A program made the translations under genes and the position numbers. A model generated the notes under the pieces. The model did not search any database. It worked only from the letters and a program-made list of their open reading frames with translations, and had not been told where the DNA came from. This document shows, piece after piece, positions 37,947-45,323 of a stretch of 59,861 nt of DNA. Each line of letters starts with the position of its first letter. Position 1 is the first letter of the stretch. Source of the DNA: Phycisphaerales bacterium (GTDB lineage Bacteria; Planctomycetota; Phycisphaerae; Phycisphaerales; UBA1924); NCBI GenBank assembly GCA_020427635.1, contig JAGQOH010000012.1, forward strand, positions 1 to 59,861, written 5' to 3'.

Positions 37947-40354
37947 GACAGCGCCCCTCCGCCCGTGCGCATCCGCCGTCGCACGATTGGTTTCACATAA
38001 GACGCATAGACCATTCCGCAACACGCAAGGCCTGCGCCGAGCAGCGCAACCACCACGCCGCGCCGCGTCCCAACACCAAGCCCCGTGAAGCCAAACCCTG
38101 GACTGCCAGTGTCCCCCGCCCCGCGCGCGCCGCGCGGCGCATCCCAGTACGACTGAAACAGCCACACGCCGCCAACCTGCTTCGGAGCGTTCACGCTCAC
38201 GCGCACCACCCTGTCATCGCCAGCCGACCGCAGCACGCTGGTCCAATCGCGCACGCTCGCCACGTTGCCCGTAAACCCACCCACATGTGAGGTGAGCACA
38301 AAGTCTTCCAGTTCGACCGCTGTTGGCAAAGCACGGCGCTCGCGCCCAAAGGCAAGCTCAACGGATCGGCCGTCAGGCAGGTCCACGCGCGCCGGCTCAA
38401 ACCGTGACAACCCCGCTCGCTCATAAACCGCATCATCGAAGACATACCGTTGAAATGGCAGCCATCGCTCAATCGGCGGGCCGCCCGCAGGCGTGAGTTG
38501 CACTTTGATCAACGAAAACGTGTGGTTCGCCTGCGCATCCTGATCGCGCTGCTCGGGCACAACGATCATGGGACGCGTTTGCACGCCCGAGTGCGCCGCA
38601 TATTGCTCCAATCGAAGCGTCATGCCCGGCTGCACTTCGACGCCATCACCCGCGCGCATCGCCTGCTCGAGCACGGCGCCGCCGGACGACCGCCAAAGCA
38701 ACTTCACGGGTGCACTCGCGGTTGACTCGACACCCGGCCCCGCGACGAACACAAGCTGCTCGCGCCCACTTGGGCGATACAGCGTGACGATGCGCGCATC
38801 GGGCTTCCCGCCGCCGGTGACGCCGTGCCGATCAATCGTGAACGCGGGATCGCTGCACACGGCCCGGCGGATCACCTCGCCTTCCGGCGTCTGCAACTCG
38901 ACCGCGACAAACGAAGCGGACTGCCCGGGACCGACCGCGAGCCCGCCGATCGCCGGGCCGAGCCGATACGTAAAGCCGGTGTCACCGATCGGTTTGAACG
39001 GCGAACCGTCAGGCTCACCCAGTTCATTGAGAACTGCAACGACTTCCTGATAGGGCCCCGACCCGTCCGCCGACAGCACCGTGAAGGTCAGTTCGCCCGG
39101 CGCCAAACGCGCGCGCAACAGTTCCAGATCGGCGGGCCGTTCGAGCCATTCAAACGCCAATCGACCCTCAAGCTGCGAACGCTCCGCCGGCTCCCACGCC
39201 GCAAGCTGATATCGAAACACGCGCCCGTCAGACATCGCCATCGCCACATCGACCAGCGGCGAACCGGCGACGTCGGCGCTTGGCACGCGCCGCGATTGCA
39301 TCTCGCCATACCGGAGGTACCCAGTCACACGCACATCGACGTCGCCCAATGCGTCATCGGCGCGATGAACCGAGAGATCGATGGCATCGGTTCCGGAACT
39401 GTCTGCGCCCTCGACAGGCCACACGTCATCCGTCGCGCCGAAGGAGTCGTTGTATCGGGGCAACCCCCGCCCAAACCAGCCCCCACCACTTGGAATGTTC
39501 CGTTGCGTCCACGTCTGCGCGCCCACCTCACGCACATACAGCGCCCAACTGTCCTTCACCCAAAACGCGTCTTGCGGCACGGGCTCGAGCAAGAGCGTGA
39601 TGGGCCTGTCGAGCAGCGCTGCCCCTCCATAGCGCTCAATGTTGACCACGCGCCCTTCGCCGGGAATCACGTCTTCAGTGAACTGCGGATGCCCCGCGAG
39701 CAGCTGACGAATGAACGTCGTGTCCACTTCCGCCCCCGCGCGTGGCTGGGTCACCATCACTTGTACTGCAAAGTCAGTTACACCTTCGAACCCCGTCGTG
39801 CGCAGTTCGTAGTCGGGCTGCACCGATGCGACCTCGATGGCATAGGGCCCGACCTGCGCCCGCGCGCCGACCACCGCAGGAATCGCCACCGTCGCGCCAT
39901 CGGGCAACGTCGCAACCACCTGCCGGCGCAGCACTGGCGTGTCGCCCTCGACCTTCGTCGCAAAGTAGATCACGCTGCCGATCGCAAGCACAACGACGCC
40001 GCTGTGAATCATCCACACGCCGGCCTTCATCGCGTTGAATGGAATTCGACGGACCGTTGCGACCGCCATGTTCAGGCAGATCAGCCCGCACAACCCGACG
40101 AAGAACCAGGTGTGAAACCACTCAAACTCCGTCAGCTCGAACGCCCGCCACTGGCGCACCATCACGTGCCGCCACGCCAGCCCCCCATCGGTCCAGACCG
40201 GAAAGAACAGGCCCGCCGATCCAAGCCAGCAGTAGGCGAACAGCACGCTCAGCAGGCTGATCCCCAGGGGGACACTTGACAGCAGGTCCAGCACCGACCG
40301 CCGAGGGCTGCGTGCGCCCGCGAACATGTCCTGGCCATGGGCTTGGTCCACCAT
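37943..40354 (-). CDS. resB: Cytochrome c biogenesis protein ResB-like
   Basis: An 803-residue System II partner of CcsA. Membrane spans lie in the first 130 residues (LGISLLSVLFAYCWLGSAGLFF, WFFVGLCGLICLNMAVATV, VWMIHSGVVVLAIGSVIYFAT) and near the end (VVVALLGAGLACCGMVYASYVKP), with about 620 residues of periplasmic beta-rich sequence between. The ResB hallmark GGVWLFQSYWDA lies shortly before the last span. I place the start at ATG 40354, since TATCAT lies eight bases before it; earlier in-frame codons run into the divergent panB promoter and ATG 40327 is an alternative. Confidence 0.85.
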   Translation of the reverse strand: MVDQAHGQDMFAGARSPRRSVLDLLSSVPLGISLLSVLFAYCWLGSAGLFFPVWTDGGLAWRHVMVRQWRAFELTEFEWFHTWFFVGLCGLICLNMAVATVRRIPFNAMKAGVWMIHSGVVVLAIGSVIYFATKVEGDTPVLRRQVVATLPDGATVAIPAVVGARAQVGPYAIEVASVQPDYELRTTGFEGVTDFAVQVMVTQPRAGAEVDTTFIRQLLAGHPQFTEDVIPGEGRVVNIERYGGAALLDRPITLLLEPVPQDAFWVKDSWALYVREVGAQTWTQRNIPSGGGWFGRGLPRYNDSFGATDDVWPVEGADSSGTDAIDLSVHRADDALGDVDVRVTGYLRYGEMQSRRVPSADVAGSPLVDVAMAMSDGRVFRYQLAAWEPAERSQLEGRLAFEWLERPADLELLRARLAPGELTFTVLSADGSGPYQEVVAVLNELGEPDGSPFKPIGDTGFTYRLGPAIGGLAVGPGQSASFVAVELQTPEGEVIRRAVCSDPAFTIDRHGVTGGGKPDARIVTLYRPSGREQLVFVAGPGVESTASAPVKLLWRSSGGAVLEQAMRAGDGVEVQPGMTLRLEQYAAHSGVQTRPMIVVPEQRDQDAQANHTFSLIKVQLTPAGGPPIERWLPFQRYVFDDAVYERAGLSRFEPARVDLPDGRSVELAFGRERRALPTAVELEDFVLTSHVGGFTGNVASVRDWTSVLRSAGDDRVVRVSVNAPKQVGGVWLFQSYWDAPRGARGAGDTGSPGFGFTGLGVGTRRGVVVALLGAGLACCGMVYASYVKPIVRRRMRTGGGALS

Positions 40355-40362
40355 CAGGGCGG

Positions 40363-40368
40363 ATGATA
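40363..40368 (-). promoter_or_regulatory. Candidate -10 box (TATCAT), leaderless resB
   Basis: TATCAT on the minus strand ends eight bases before ATG 40354. Together with the panB box at 40409-40414 it makes a divergent leaderless promoter pair. Confidence 0.4.
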
Positions 40369-40408
40369 GGAGCCATGCCCTGGCCCGCCGAAGCATTGGT
40401 GAGCGGGC

Positions 40409-40414
40409 TACACT
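40409..40414 (+). promoter_or_regulatory. Candidate -10 box (TACACT), leaderless panB
   Basis: TACACT ends seven bases before GTG 40422. There is no Shine-Dalgarno, so this box supports the GTG as the true panB start. Confidence 0.4.
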
Positions 40415-40421
40415 ATGGCCC

Positions 40422-41282
40422 GTGAAGGACCGCTCGACCTCCGACAGCCCCGCTCGCCCGCCGGTGACCCTGCGCACGCTGCGCAAGATGGCCTCCGCTG
40501 CCGAGCCCTTTGCCTGCCTCACCTGCTATGACGCGACCACCGCGCGCTGGCTGGAAGCCGGCGGCGTGCATCTGCTGCTCGTGGGCGACACCGCTGCCGA
40601 GATCGTGCTGGGCTACGACTCCACGATCCACATGCCCCTGGACTTCGCGATCACGCTCACCGCAGGTGTCAAACGCGGCGCGCCGAACACGGTGGTCATG
40701 GGCGATATGCCCTTCATGAGCTACCAGGCAAGCCCGGACCAGGCGATCGTCAACGCCGGACGCTTCCTCACTGAAGGACTTGCCGACATCGTCAAACTCG
40801 AAGCCGATGTCTCCTTCGCCCCACTTGTCGAGCGCATGACCCACGCGGGCATCCCGGTGTGCGGGCATGTCGGGGCCAAGCCTCAGCACGTCCGCCAGAC
40901 CTCAGGCTATGCCTCTGCGGGACGAACCCCCGAGGACGCCGAGCGGGTCGTCCGCGATGCCGTGGCCCTGGAGCAAGCCGGGGCGACCATGCTGCTGGTC
41001 GAGGCGGTGCCCCCCCAGGTTGCCGAAGAGATCATCAAGCGAACCACGGTCCCGCTGATCGGTATCGGAGCAGGGCCGGCCTGCCACGGACAAATCCTGG
41101 TCCTCCAGGATCTTCTCGGAATGACGCACTGGCAGCCTGGGTTCGCCTCTCCGGTGGCGCACCTTGGGCGGGACATCGAGGCCGCGACCCGCGAGTGGGT
41201 CGAACGGGTGGCTGGTCGGAAGGCCAGCGATCACCGATTTGAGATGAAGGCGGGTTCGACCGGCGCCGCCAGCGGCGTCTGA
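40422..41282 (+). CDS. panB: 3-methyl-2-oxobutanoate hydroxymethyltransferase
   Basis: PanB makes ketopantoate in the pantothenate and CoA pathway, using 5,10-methylene-THF. The 286 residues show FACLTCYDATTARWLEAGGVHLLLVGDTAAEIVLGYDST, then VVMGDMPFMSYQ, AGIPVCGHVGAKPQHV, LLVEAVPPQVAEEIIKRTTVPLIGIGAG, all typical. The GTG start lets the normal PPVTLRTLRKM segment lie inside. About 20 residues at the C-terminus are extra and low complexity. The pathway partners panC and panD are not in the window. Confidence 0.94.
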   Translation: MKDRSTSDSPARPPVTLRTLRKMASAAEPFACLTCYDATTARWLEAGGVHLLLVGDTAAEIVLGYDSTIHMPLDFAITLTAGVKRGAPNTVVMGDMPFMSYQASPDQAIVNAGRFLTEGLADIVKLEADVSFAPLVERMTHAGIPVCGHVGAKPQHVRQTSGYASAGRTPEDAERVVRDAVALEQAGATMLLVEAVPPQVAEEIIKRTTVPLIGIGAGPACHGQILVLQDLLGMTHWQPGFASPVAHLGRDIEAATREWVERVAGRKASDHRFEMKAGSTGAASGV

Positions 41283-41365
41283 GATCCGACCACCTTCATT
41301 GAGATTGGGGGCGCGAGGGCGCACACCGAATCGGGCATCGATTCGGTCCAGCCGAGGAGTAGTGG

Positions 41366-42598
41366 ATGAGACGTTTCGTGTCGTTTGGCCCCGCCTTGTT
41401 GGTCTTGCTCGCCACCGTTTTAATGCTTGTCTTCGCACCCCGCACGATCCGCGGTGTGCAACTGGCCATGGTCGCCGCCGACGTCGCACAGGCGCAAGCA
41501 GTCCTCGAGCGCGGCACCCTGCTCGAACAACTCAACCTCGAGACCAATGCCATCGAGCGCGCCGTCATGCCCGCGGTCGTGCATATCTCCGCAAGCGGCG
41601 CGCAGGACGAGCGCTTTCATGGCTTCACGCGCGCTTCAGGCGCCGGCTGGGTCTTCGACGAGCATGGCCACATCGTGACCAACCATCACGTCGTGAACGG
41701 CGCGCGCCGAATCCGCGTCGAGTTTGCCGATGGTCGCGTGCGCGACGCACAGCTCATTGGCTCCGACCCGCGCACCGACATTGCTGTGCTCGTGACCGAC
41801 GCGCACCCGATTGTCCCGGCGCGCCACGCCGCCGAAGGCACACTGCGCACGGGTGACCGCGTCTTCGCGTTCGGTTCACCCTTCGGCATCAAGTTCAGCA
41901 TGTCTTCCGGCATCGTCTCTGGGCTCGGACGCTCCGAAGGCACCGGGTTCGGCGCGGGCTATACGAATTTCATTCAGACCGACGCCGCGATCAATCCGGG
42001 CAACTCGGGCGGCCCGCTCGTCGACGTCAACGGACGAGTCGTCGGCATGAACACCGCAATCGCGAACAACCGCGAACCCATGCGCCGTGAGGATGGGGAC
42101 AACGATACGCCCGATCTGCAGGGTCAAAGCGCGGGCATTGGCTTTGCCGTGCCGATTGAGACGATCGAAGCGATCGCCGACCAACTCATCAGCTATGAGC
42201 GCGTGCTTCGCGGCTATCTTGGCGTAGGTGCAGCACGATGGGACCAAGACATCGCCCGCATCCTCGACGCGCAGGGCATGTCGCGGTATGAGGTCGTGAT
42301 TGGGCGGGTTGAAGAAGGTCAGCCGGCAGCACGCGCTGGCATGATGCCGGGCGACGTGATCATTTCCGTCGATGGACGCGACACACCTACGTGGGATGTG
42401 TTGCGCGCCGTTATCTCCGTACGCAAGCCAGGCACGCTCGTCGACGTCAAGGTCTGGCGCGATGGCGAGGAAATGGTCATTCCCGTGCGACTCGGCGGTG
42501 CGCGAGACGGTCGCGATGAGCGAGGCCGCCCAACGCTCGAGTACATCCCGGGCAGCGAGCAGCGCTCACTTGACGACTTGCAAGACAACGAACAATAG
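41366..42598 (+). CDS. HtrA/DegP family serine protease with PDZ domain
   Basis: A 410-residue periplasmic protease/chaperone. An N-terminal anchor (ALLVLLATVLMLVF) is followed by the trypsin-like domain with the triad His108 (VTNHHVVN), Asp138 (SDPRTDIAVL) and Ser214 (INPGNSGGPLVD). One PDZ domain follows at about 285-385 (YEVVIGRVEEGQPAARAGMMPGDVIISVDG). The anchored one-PDZ layout is like DegS/HhoB. GAGGAG lies before ATG 41366. It could work with the two intramembrane proteases in envelope stress signalling, but they are not adjacent. Confidence 0.92.
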   Translation: MRRFVSFGPALLVLLATVLMLVFAPRTIRGVQLAMVAADVAQAQAVLERGTLLEQLNLETNAIERAVMPAVVHISASGAQDERFHGFTRASGAGWVFDEHGHIVTNHHVVNGARRIRVEFADGRVRDAQLIGSDPRTDIAVLVTDAHPIVPARHAAEGTLRTGDRVFAFGSPFGIKFSMSSGIVSGLGRSEGTGFGAGYTNFIQTDAAINPGNSGGPLVDVNGRVVGMNTAIANNREPMRREDGDNDTPDLQGQSAGIGFAVPIETIEAIADQLISYERVLRGYLGVGAARWDQDIARILDAQGMSRYEVVIGRVEEGQPAARAGMMPGDVIISVDGRDTPTWDVLRAVISVRKPGTLVDVKVWRDGEEMVIPVRLGGARDGRDERGRPTLEYIPGSEQRSLDDLQDNEQ

Positions 42599-42607
42599 CC
42601 GCCACGT

Positions 42608-43309
42608 TTACTTCACCGGCGTCAGGCGCACCGTGACCTTCGTGCCGCGCTTCGGCACCGCATCATTCCTTGCGATCCACTCCGGCTCTTCGCGCGCCGC
42701 CTCATTGTGCATCACCGTTGGCCATGCCAGCACTTCGCTGCCAAACGTAACCAGGCCGACGATGGTGCCCGCATAGTCCGCGTCATAGCGCTCTTCGCCA
42801 CCGCGCGTCACAAAGCGTGACCCGGCAAACACCCAGTGGCCTTCGTCGAACGCCTCGCCCTTGAGCCCGACGATCCATTCCGATGGGTGCGCGGTGTGCT
42901 CGGCGCCCGCGTCATCCGACCAGCGAAACTCAATATCCACCTGCGGGCCCTCTGGCGGATTGCTCTTCCAGCCGCGCTCCGAATCGTCGGCTTCAAACGT
43001 CGCGGGCTTGCCTGGCTCGAGCCCGAACAACAGCAGCGCCGCATGAATGTGCGACGCCTTCGCATCGCTCACGACGAGCGACTCGTGTTCCTTGCTGTCG
43101 CGCCCGCAGACGACCTGCTCAAGATACACCCGCGGCGCATCGGGATCGTGCGCATCGATGGGCACCAGGCCTTCAAACTCGATAAAGCGATGCTCGGGAT
43201 CGATGGTCAAGTGCGGAAAGGAAGCCGGCGCTTCGTCCTGCGCCCCGACAGTTGCCGCGAGGAATGCACAGGACGCGACACTTGCCAGCCACTTCGTGCT
43301 GCGTTTCAT
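42608..43309 (-). CDS. YdjY domain secreted protein
   Basis: A 233-residue exported protein with a signal peptide (ASVASCAFLAATVGAQ). It carries the YdjY pattern: CGRDSKEHESLVVSDAKASHIHAALLLFGLEPGKPATF, then WKSNPPEGPQVDIEFRWSDD and WIVGLKGEAF. The mature end contains GTIVGLVTFGSEVLAWPTVMHNEAA. YdjY-domain proteins are common in Planctomycetota and have no known function. It is single and converges on the HtrA gene with a 9-base gap. TACACT lies six bases before ATG 43309. Confidence 0.85.
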   Translation of the reverse strand: MKRSTKWLASVASCAFLAATVGAQDEAPASFPHLTIDPEHRFIEFEGLVPIDAHDPDAPRVYLEQVVCGRDSKEHESLVVSDAKASHIHAALLLFGLEPGKPATFEADDSERGWKSNPPEGPQVDIEFRWSDDAGAEHTAHPSEWIVGLKGEAFDEGHWVFAGSRFVTRGGEERYDADYAGTIVGLVTFGSEVLAWPTVMHNEAAREEPEWIARNDAVPKRGTKVTVRLTPVK

Positions 43310-43315
43310 GCCAAT

Positions 43316-43321
43316 AGTGTA
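43316..43321 (-). promoter_or_regulatory. Candidate -10 box (TACACT), leaderless
   Basis: TACACT on the minus strand ends six bases before ATG 43309, with no ribosome site. It matches the obgE and purF arrangement. Confidence 0.4.
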
Positions 43322-43426
43322 TGCGCGGCCAGCCCCGAGCGCAAGCGACGGAGTATCCGCCGTGAGGCCGCGGCAACTCGCACGGCGATGCTCTGTTCGC
43401 TGTGCTCAAGCGCGTGCGGTGGTCGC

Positions 43427-43816
43427 TTACGAAACCGTCGACATGCCTTCGACGTGCTTCATGCCGCGACGCCGATCGCGCAGGCGACGGCTCTTGCCTT
43501 GGCGATCGCGCAGGAAGTAAAGCTTGGCCCGACGAGCATCAGCCCGGCGCACGACTTCATACTTCGCGATGCGAGGCGAATTCAAGGGGAACGTGCGCTC
43601 CACACCCGAGTCAGCCACGATGCGGCGCACCATGATCATCTCGTTGATGCCGCGACCGCGCCGAGAAATTAGAACGCCCTGGAACACCTGAATGCGTTCC
43701 TTGTCGCCTTCGACGATCCGGCAATGCACGTTGATCGTGTCGCCAATGTCCATGCGCGGGACATCGTTCTTCAGTTGGTCTTTGTTGATGCCTTCGATGA
43801 TCGCCTGCCGGTTCAT
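43427..43816 (-). CDS. rplS: 50S ribosomal protein L19
   Basis: A 129-residue L19 that lies at the 30S-50S interface. It has the usual DIGDTINVHCRIVEGDKERIQVFQGVLISRRGRGINEMIMVRRI and GVERTFPLNSPRIAKYEVVRRADARRAKLYFLRDRQGKSRRL. ATG 43816 has AGGAG eight bases upstream. It is the last gene of rpsP-trmD-rplS, 81 bases after trmD. Confidence 0.95.
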   Translation of the reverse strand: MNRQAIIEGINKDQLKNDVPRMDIGDTINVHCRIVEGDKERIQVFQGVLISRRGRGINEMIMVRRIVADSGVERTFPLNSPRIAKYEVVRRADARRAKLYFLRDRQGKSRRLRDRRRGMKHVEGMSTVS

Positions 43817-43897
43817 GTGCCCTGCTCCTGCGCCGAGTCCCACCAATTGCCATTTTTCGAGCCGGGGACTGTACCACGGGACGGGGTCGCCTTCCAC

Positions 43898-44596
43898 TCA
43901 GGGGTCGAGCAGGTCGGGTCGCCGGGCCTTCGTCCGGGCCAGCATTTGCTCCGCCCGCCACCGCTCCACCGCCCCATGATCCCCCGAGATCAGGACCTCA
44001 GGCACGGGCCGCCCCTGCCACTCCCGAGGCCTGGTGTAGTGCGGGCAATCAAGCAGGCGCTGCCCCGCAGGGCCGCGCGGCATGAAGCTGTCCTCCGCCG
44101 CCGAGTCCTGATGCCCCAGCGCCCCTGGCAGCAACCGCACGATCGCATCGATCATCAGCATCGCGGGCAATTCGCCCCCGGAGAGCACGAAGTCGCCCAC
44201 GCTGATCTCCAAAGGCTCGATCGCCTCGATCACGCGCTCGTCGATGCCCTCGTAGTGACCCGCTACGAGCAGCACTCGCTCATCTCTGGAAAGCTCTTCT
44301 GCAATGGCTTGCGTGAAGGGCCTGCCTTGCGGCGTCAGCACGATGCGCCGTGCGCGGCGCGCATCAAGGGCCTCGACCGCCTGCACCGCATCCCACACCG
44401 GCTGGCACATCATGACCATACCGGGCCCGCCGCCAAATGGTCGATCGTCAACCTTCGCATGCTTGTTGTCCGCGAAGTCGCGAATGTTGGTGATGTGCCA
44501 ATCCACCAAGCCCGCAGCGCGCGCACGACCACAAATGCTCGCGCCAAGCACAGGCTCGAACATCTCCGGAAAGAGTGTCAGGACATCGATGCGCAC
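43898..44596 (-). CDS. trmD: tRNA (guanine37-N1)-methyltransferase
   Basis: TrmD methylates G37 next to the anticodon to prevent frameshifting. The 232 residues show RIDVLTLFPEMFEPVL, the SAM-binding trefoil knot GGGPGMVMM, GHYEGIDERV and SVGDFVLSGGELPAMLMIDAI. The start is GTG 44596. It follows rpsP by 15 bases, and rimM, which is usually between them, is absent. Confidence 0.96.
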   Translation of the reverse strand: MRIDVLTLFPEMFEPVLGASICGRARAAGLVDWHITNIRDFADNKHAKVDDRPFGGGPGMVMMCQPVWDAVQAVEALDARRARRIVLTPQGRPFTQAIAEELSRDERVLLVAGHYEGIDERVIEAIEPLEISVGDFVLSGGELPAMLMIDAIVRLLPGALGHQDSAAEDSFMPRGPAGQRLLDCPHYTRPREWQGRPVPEVLISGDHGAVERWRAEQMLARTKARRPDLLDP

Positions 44597-44611
44597 GCGG
44601 GCGCCTCGCGA

Positions 44612-45067
44612 TCAGCTCTCAGCGGGCGCTTCGGCAGCCGCTGCAGCAGCTTCCGACTCAGCCTTTGCCTTGGCCTCTGCATCAGCTTTGGCCTCTGCAT
44701 CAGCTTTGGCCTTGGCTTCAGCCTCTGCCTTGGCAGCTGCGTCCGCCTTCACCTTCGCCTCGATGATCGTCTTCTTCTTGCGCTCGACGCGCCTTTGGCG
44801 CTCCAGCTTCCACGCCTCGGCGTCAATCAGCCCGTGCTTCGCCAGCAGGTCATTGACCGTATCGCTCGGCTGCGCACCTTGGCTCAGCCAATGCTTGATC
44901 CGCTCTTCCTTGAGCGACACCTGCTTCGTCGTGTCCTTCGCAACAGGGTCATACCAACCCAGGTTCTCCAGCACCTTGCCATCGCGCTGCGTGTTCTTCT
45001 CCACCGCGTTCAAACGATAGAACGGCCTCTTGTGACGACCCATCCGCTTCAGACGAAGACGCACCAT
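44612..45067 (-). CDS. rpsP: 30S ribosomal protein S16 with repetitive tail
   Basis: A 151-residue S16. Residues 1-85 are ordinary (VRLRLKRMGRHKRPFYRLNAVEKNTQRDGKVLENLGWYDP). The rest is a charged extension: KLERQRRVERKKKTI, then Ala/Lys/Glu/Asp repeats (KADAEAKADAEAKAKA) and an Ala-rich end. The coding DNA contains an exact 18-base direct repeat (44673-44690 and 44691-44708). S16 is normally 80-90 residues. AAAGGGG precedes the ATG. It heads the rpsP-trmD-rplS operon. Confidence 0.93.
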   Translation of the reverse strand: MVRLRLKRMGRHKRPFYRLNAVEKNTQRDGKVLENLGWYDPVAKDTTKQVSLKEERIKHWLSQGAQPSDTVNDLLAKHGLIDAEAWKLERQRRVERKKKTIIEAKVKADAAAKAEAEAKAKADAEAKADAEAKAKAESEAAAAAAEAPAES

Positions 45068-45248
45068 CTGTGCATACCCCTTTGGTTGATACCGACCCCG
45101 GCCCTGCACGCCGGCGCCTTGGACTGTTTCACTTCGACCCGCCTCGCCCACCGCCAGGCCAGTCACTGCACGCCGAACCGCCATCGGCGGCCCGGGCCAT
45201 CGCCCCCGCAGGTCGGGCGCGAGGGGAGAAGCGTAGCGAGCACCAGGC

Positions 45249-45284
45249 AAAAAAGAAAGGCGGGGAGCCGAAGCCCCCCGCCTT
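45249..45284 (-). terminator. Rho-independent terminator of the giant secreted protein gene
   Basis: On the minus strand AAGGCGGGG pairs with CCCCGCCTT around a GCTTCGGC cap (UUCG-type loop), then TTTCTTTTTT. The stem lies at 45257-45284 and the T run reads toward lower coordinates, downstream of the stop at 45324. This is the clearest intrinsic terminator in the window and separates that gene from rpsP. Confidence 0.92.
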
Positions 45285-45323
45285 CATCGAACTCATTTGT
45301 ATTCGGTCAACAGACCGGCTGGA

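Noticed and set aside
38825..40279. Plus-strand open frame of 484 residues opposite resB
   Set aside because: Shadow of the conserved resB gene; composition rich in Arg, Pro and His as expected for an antisense frame.
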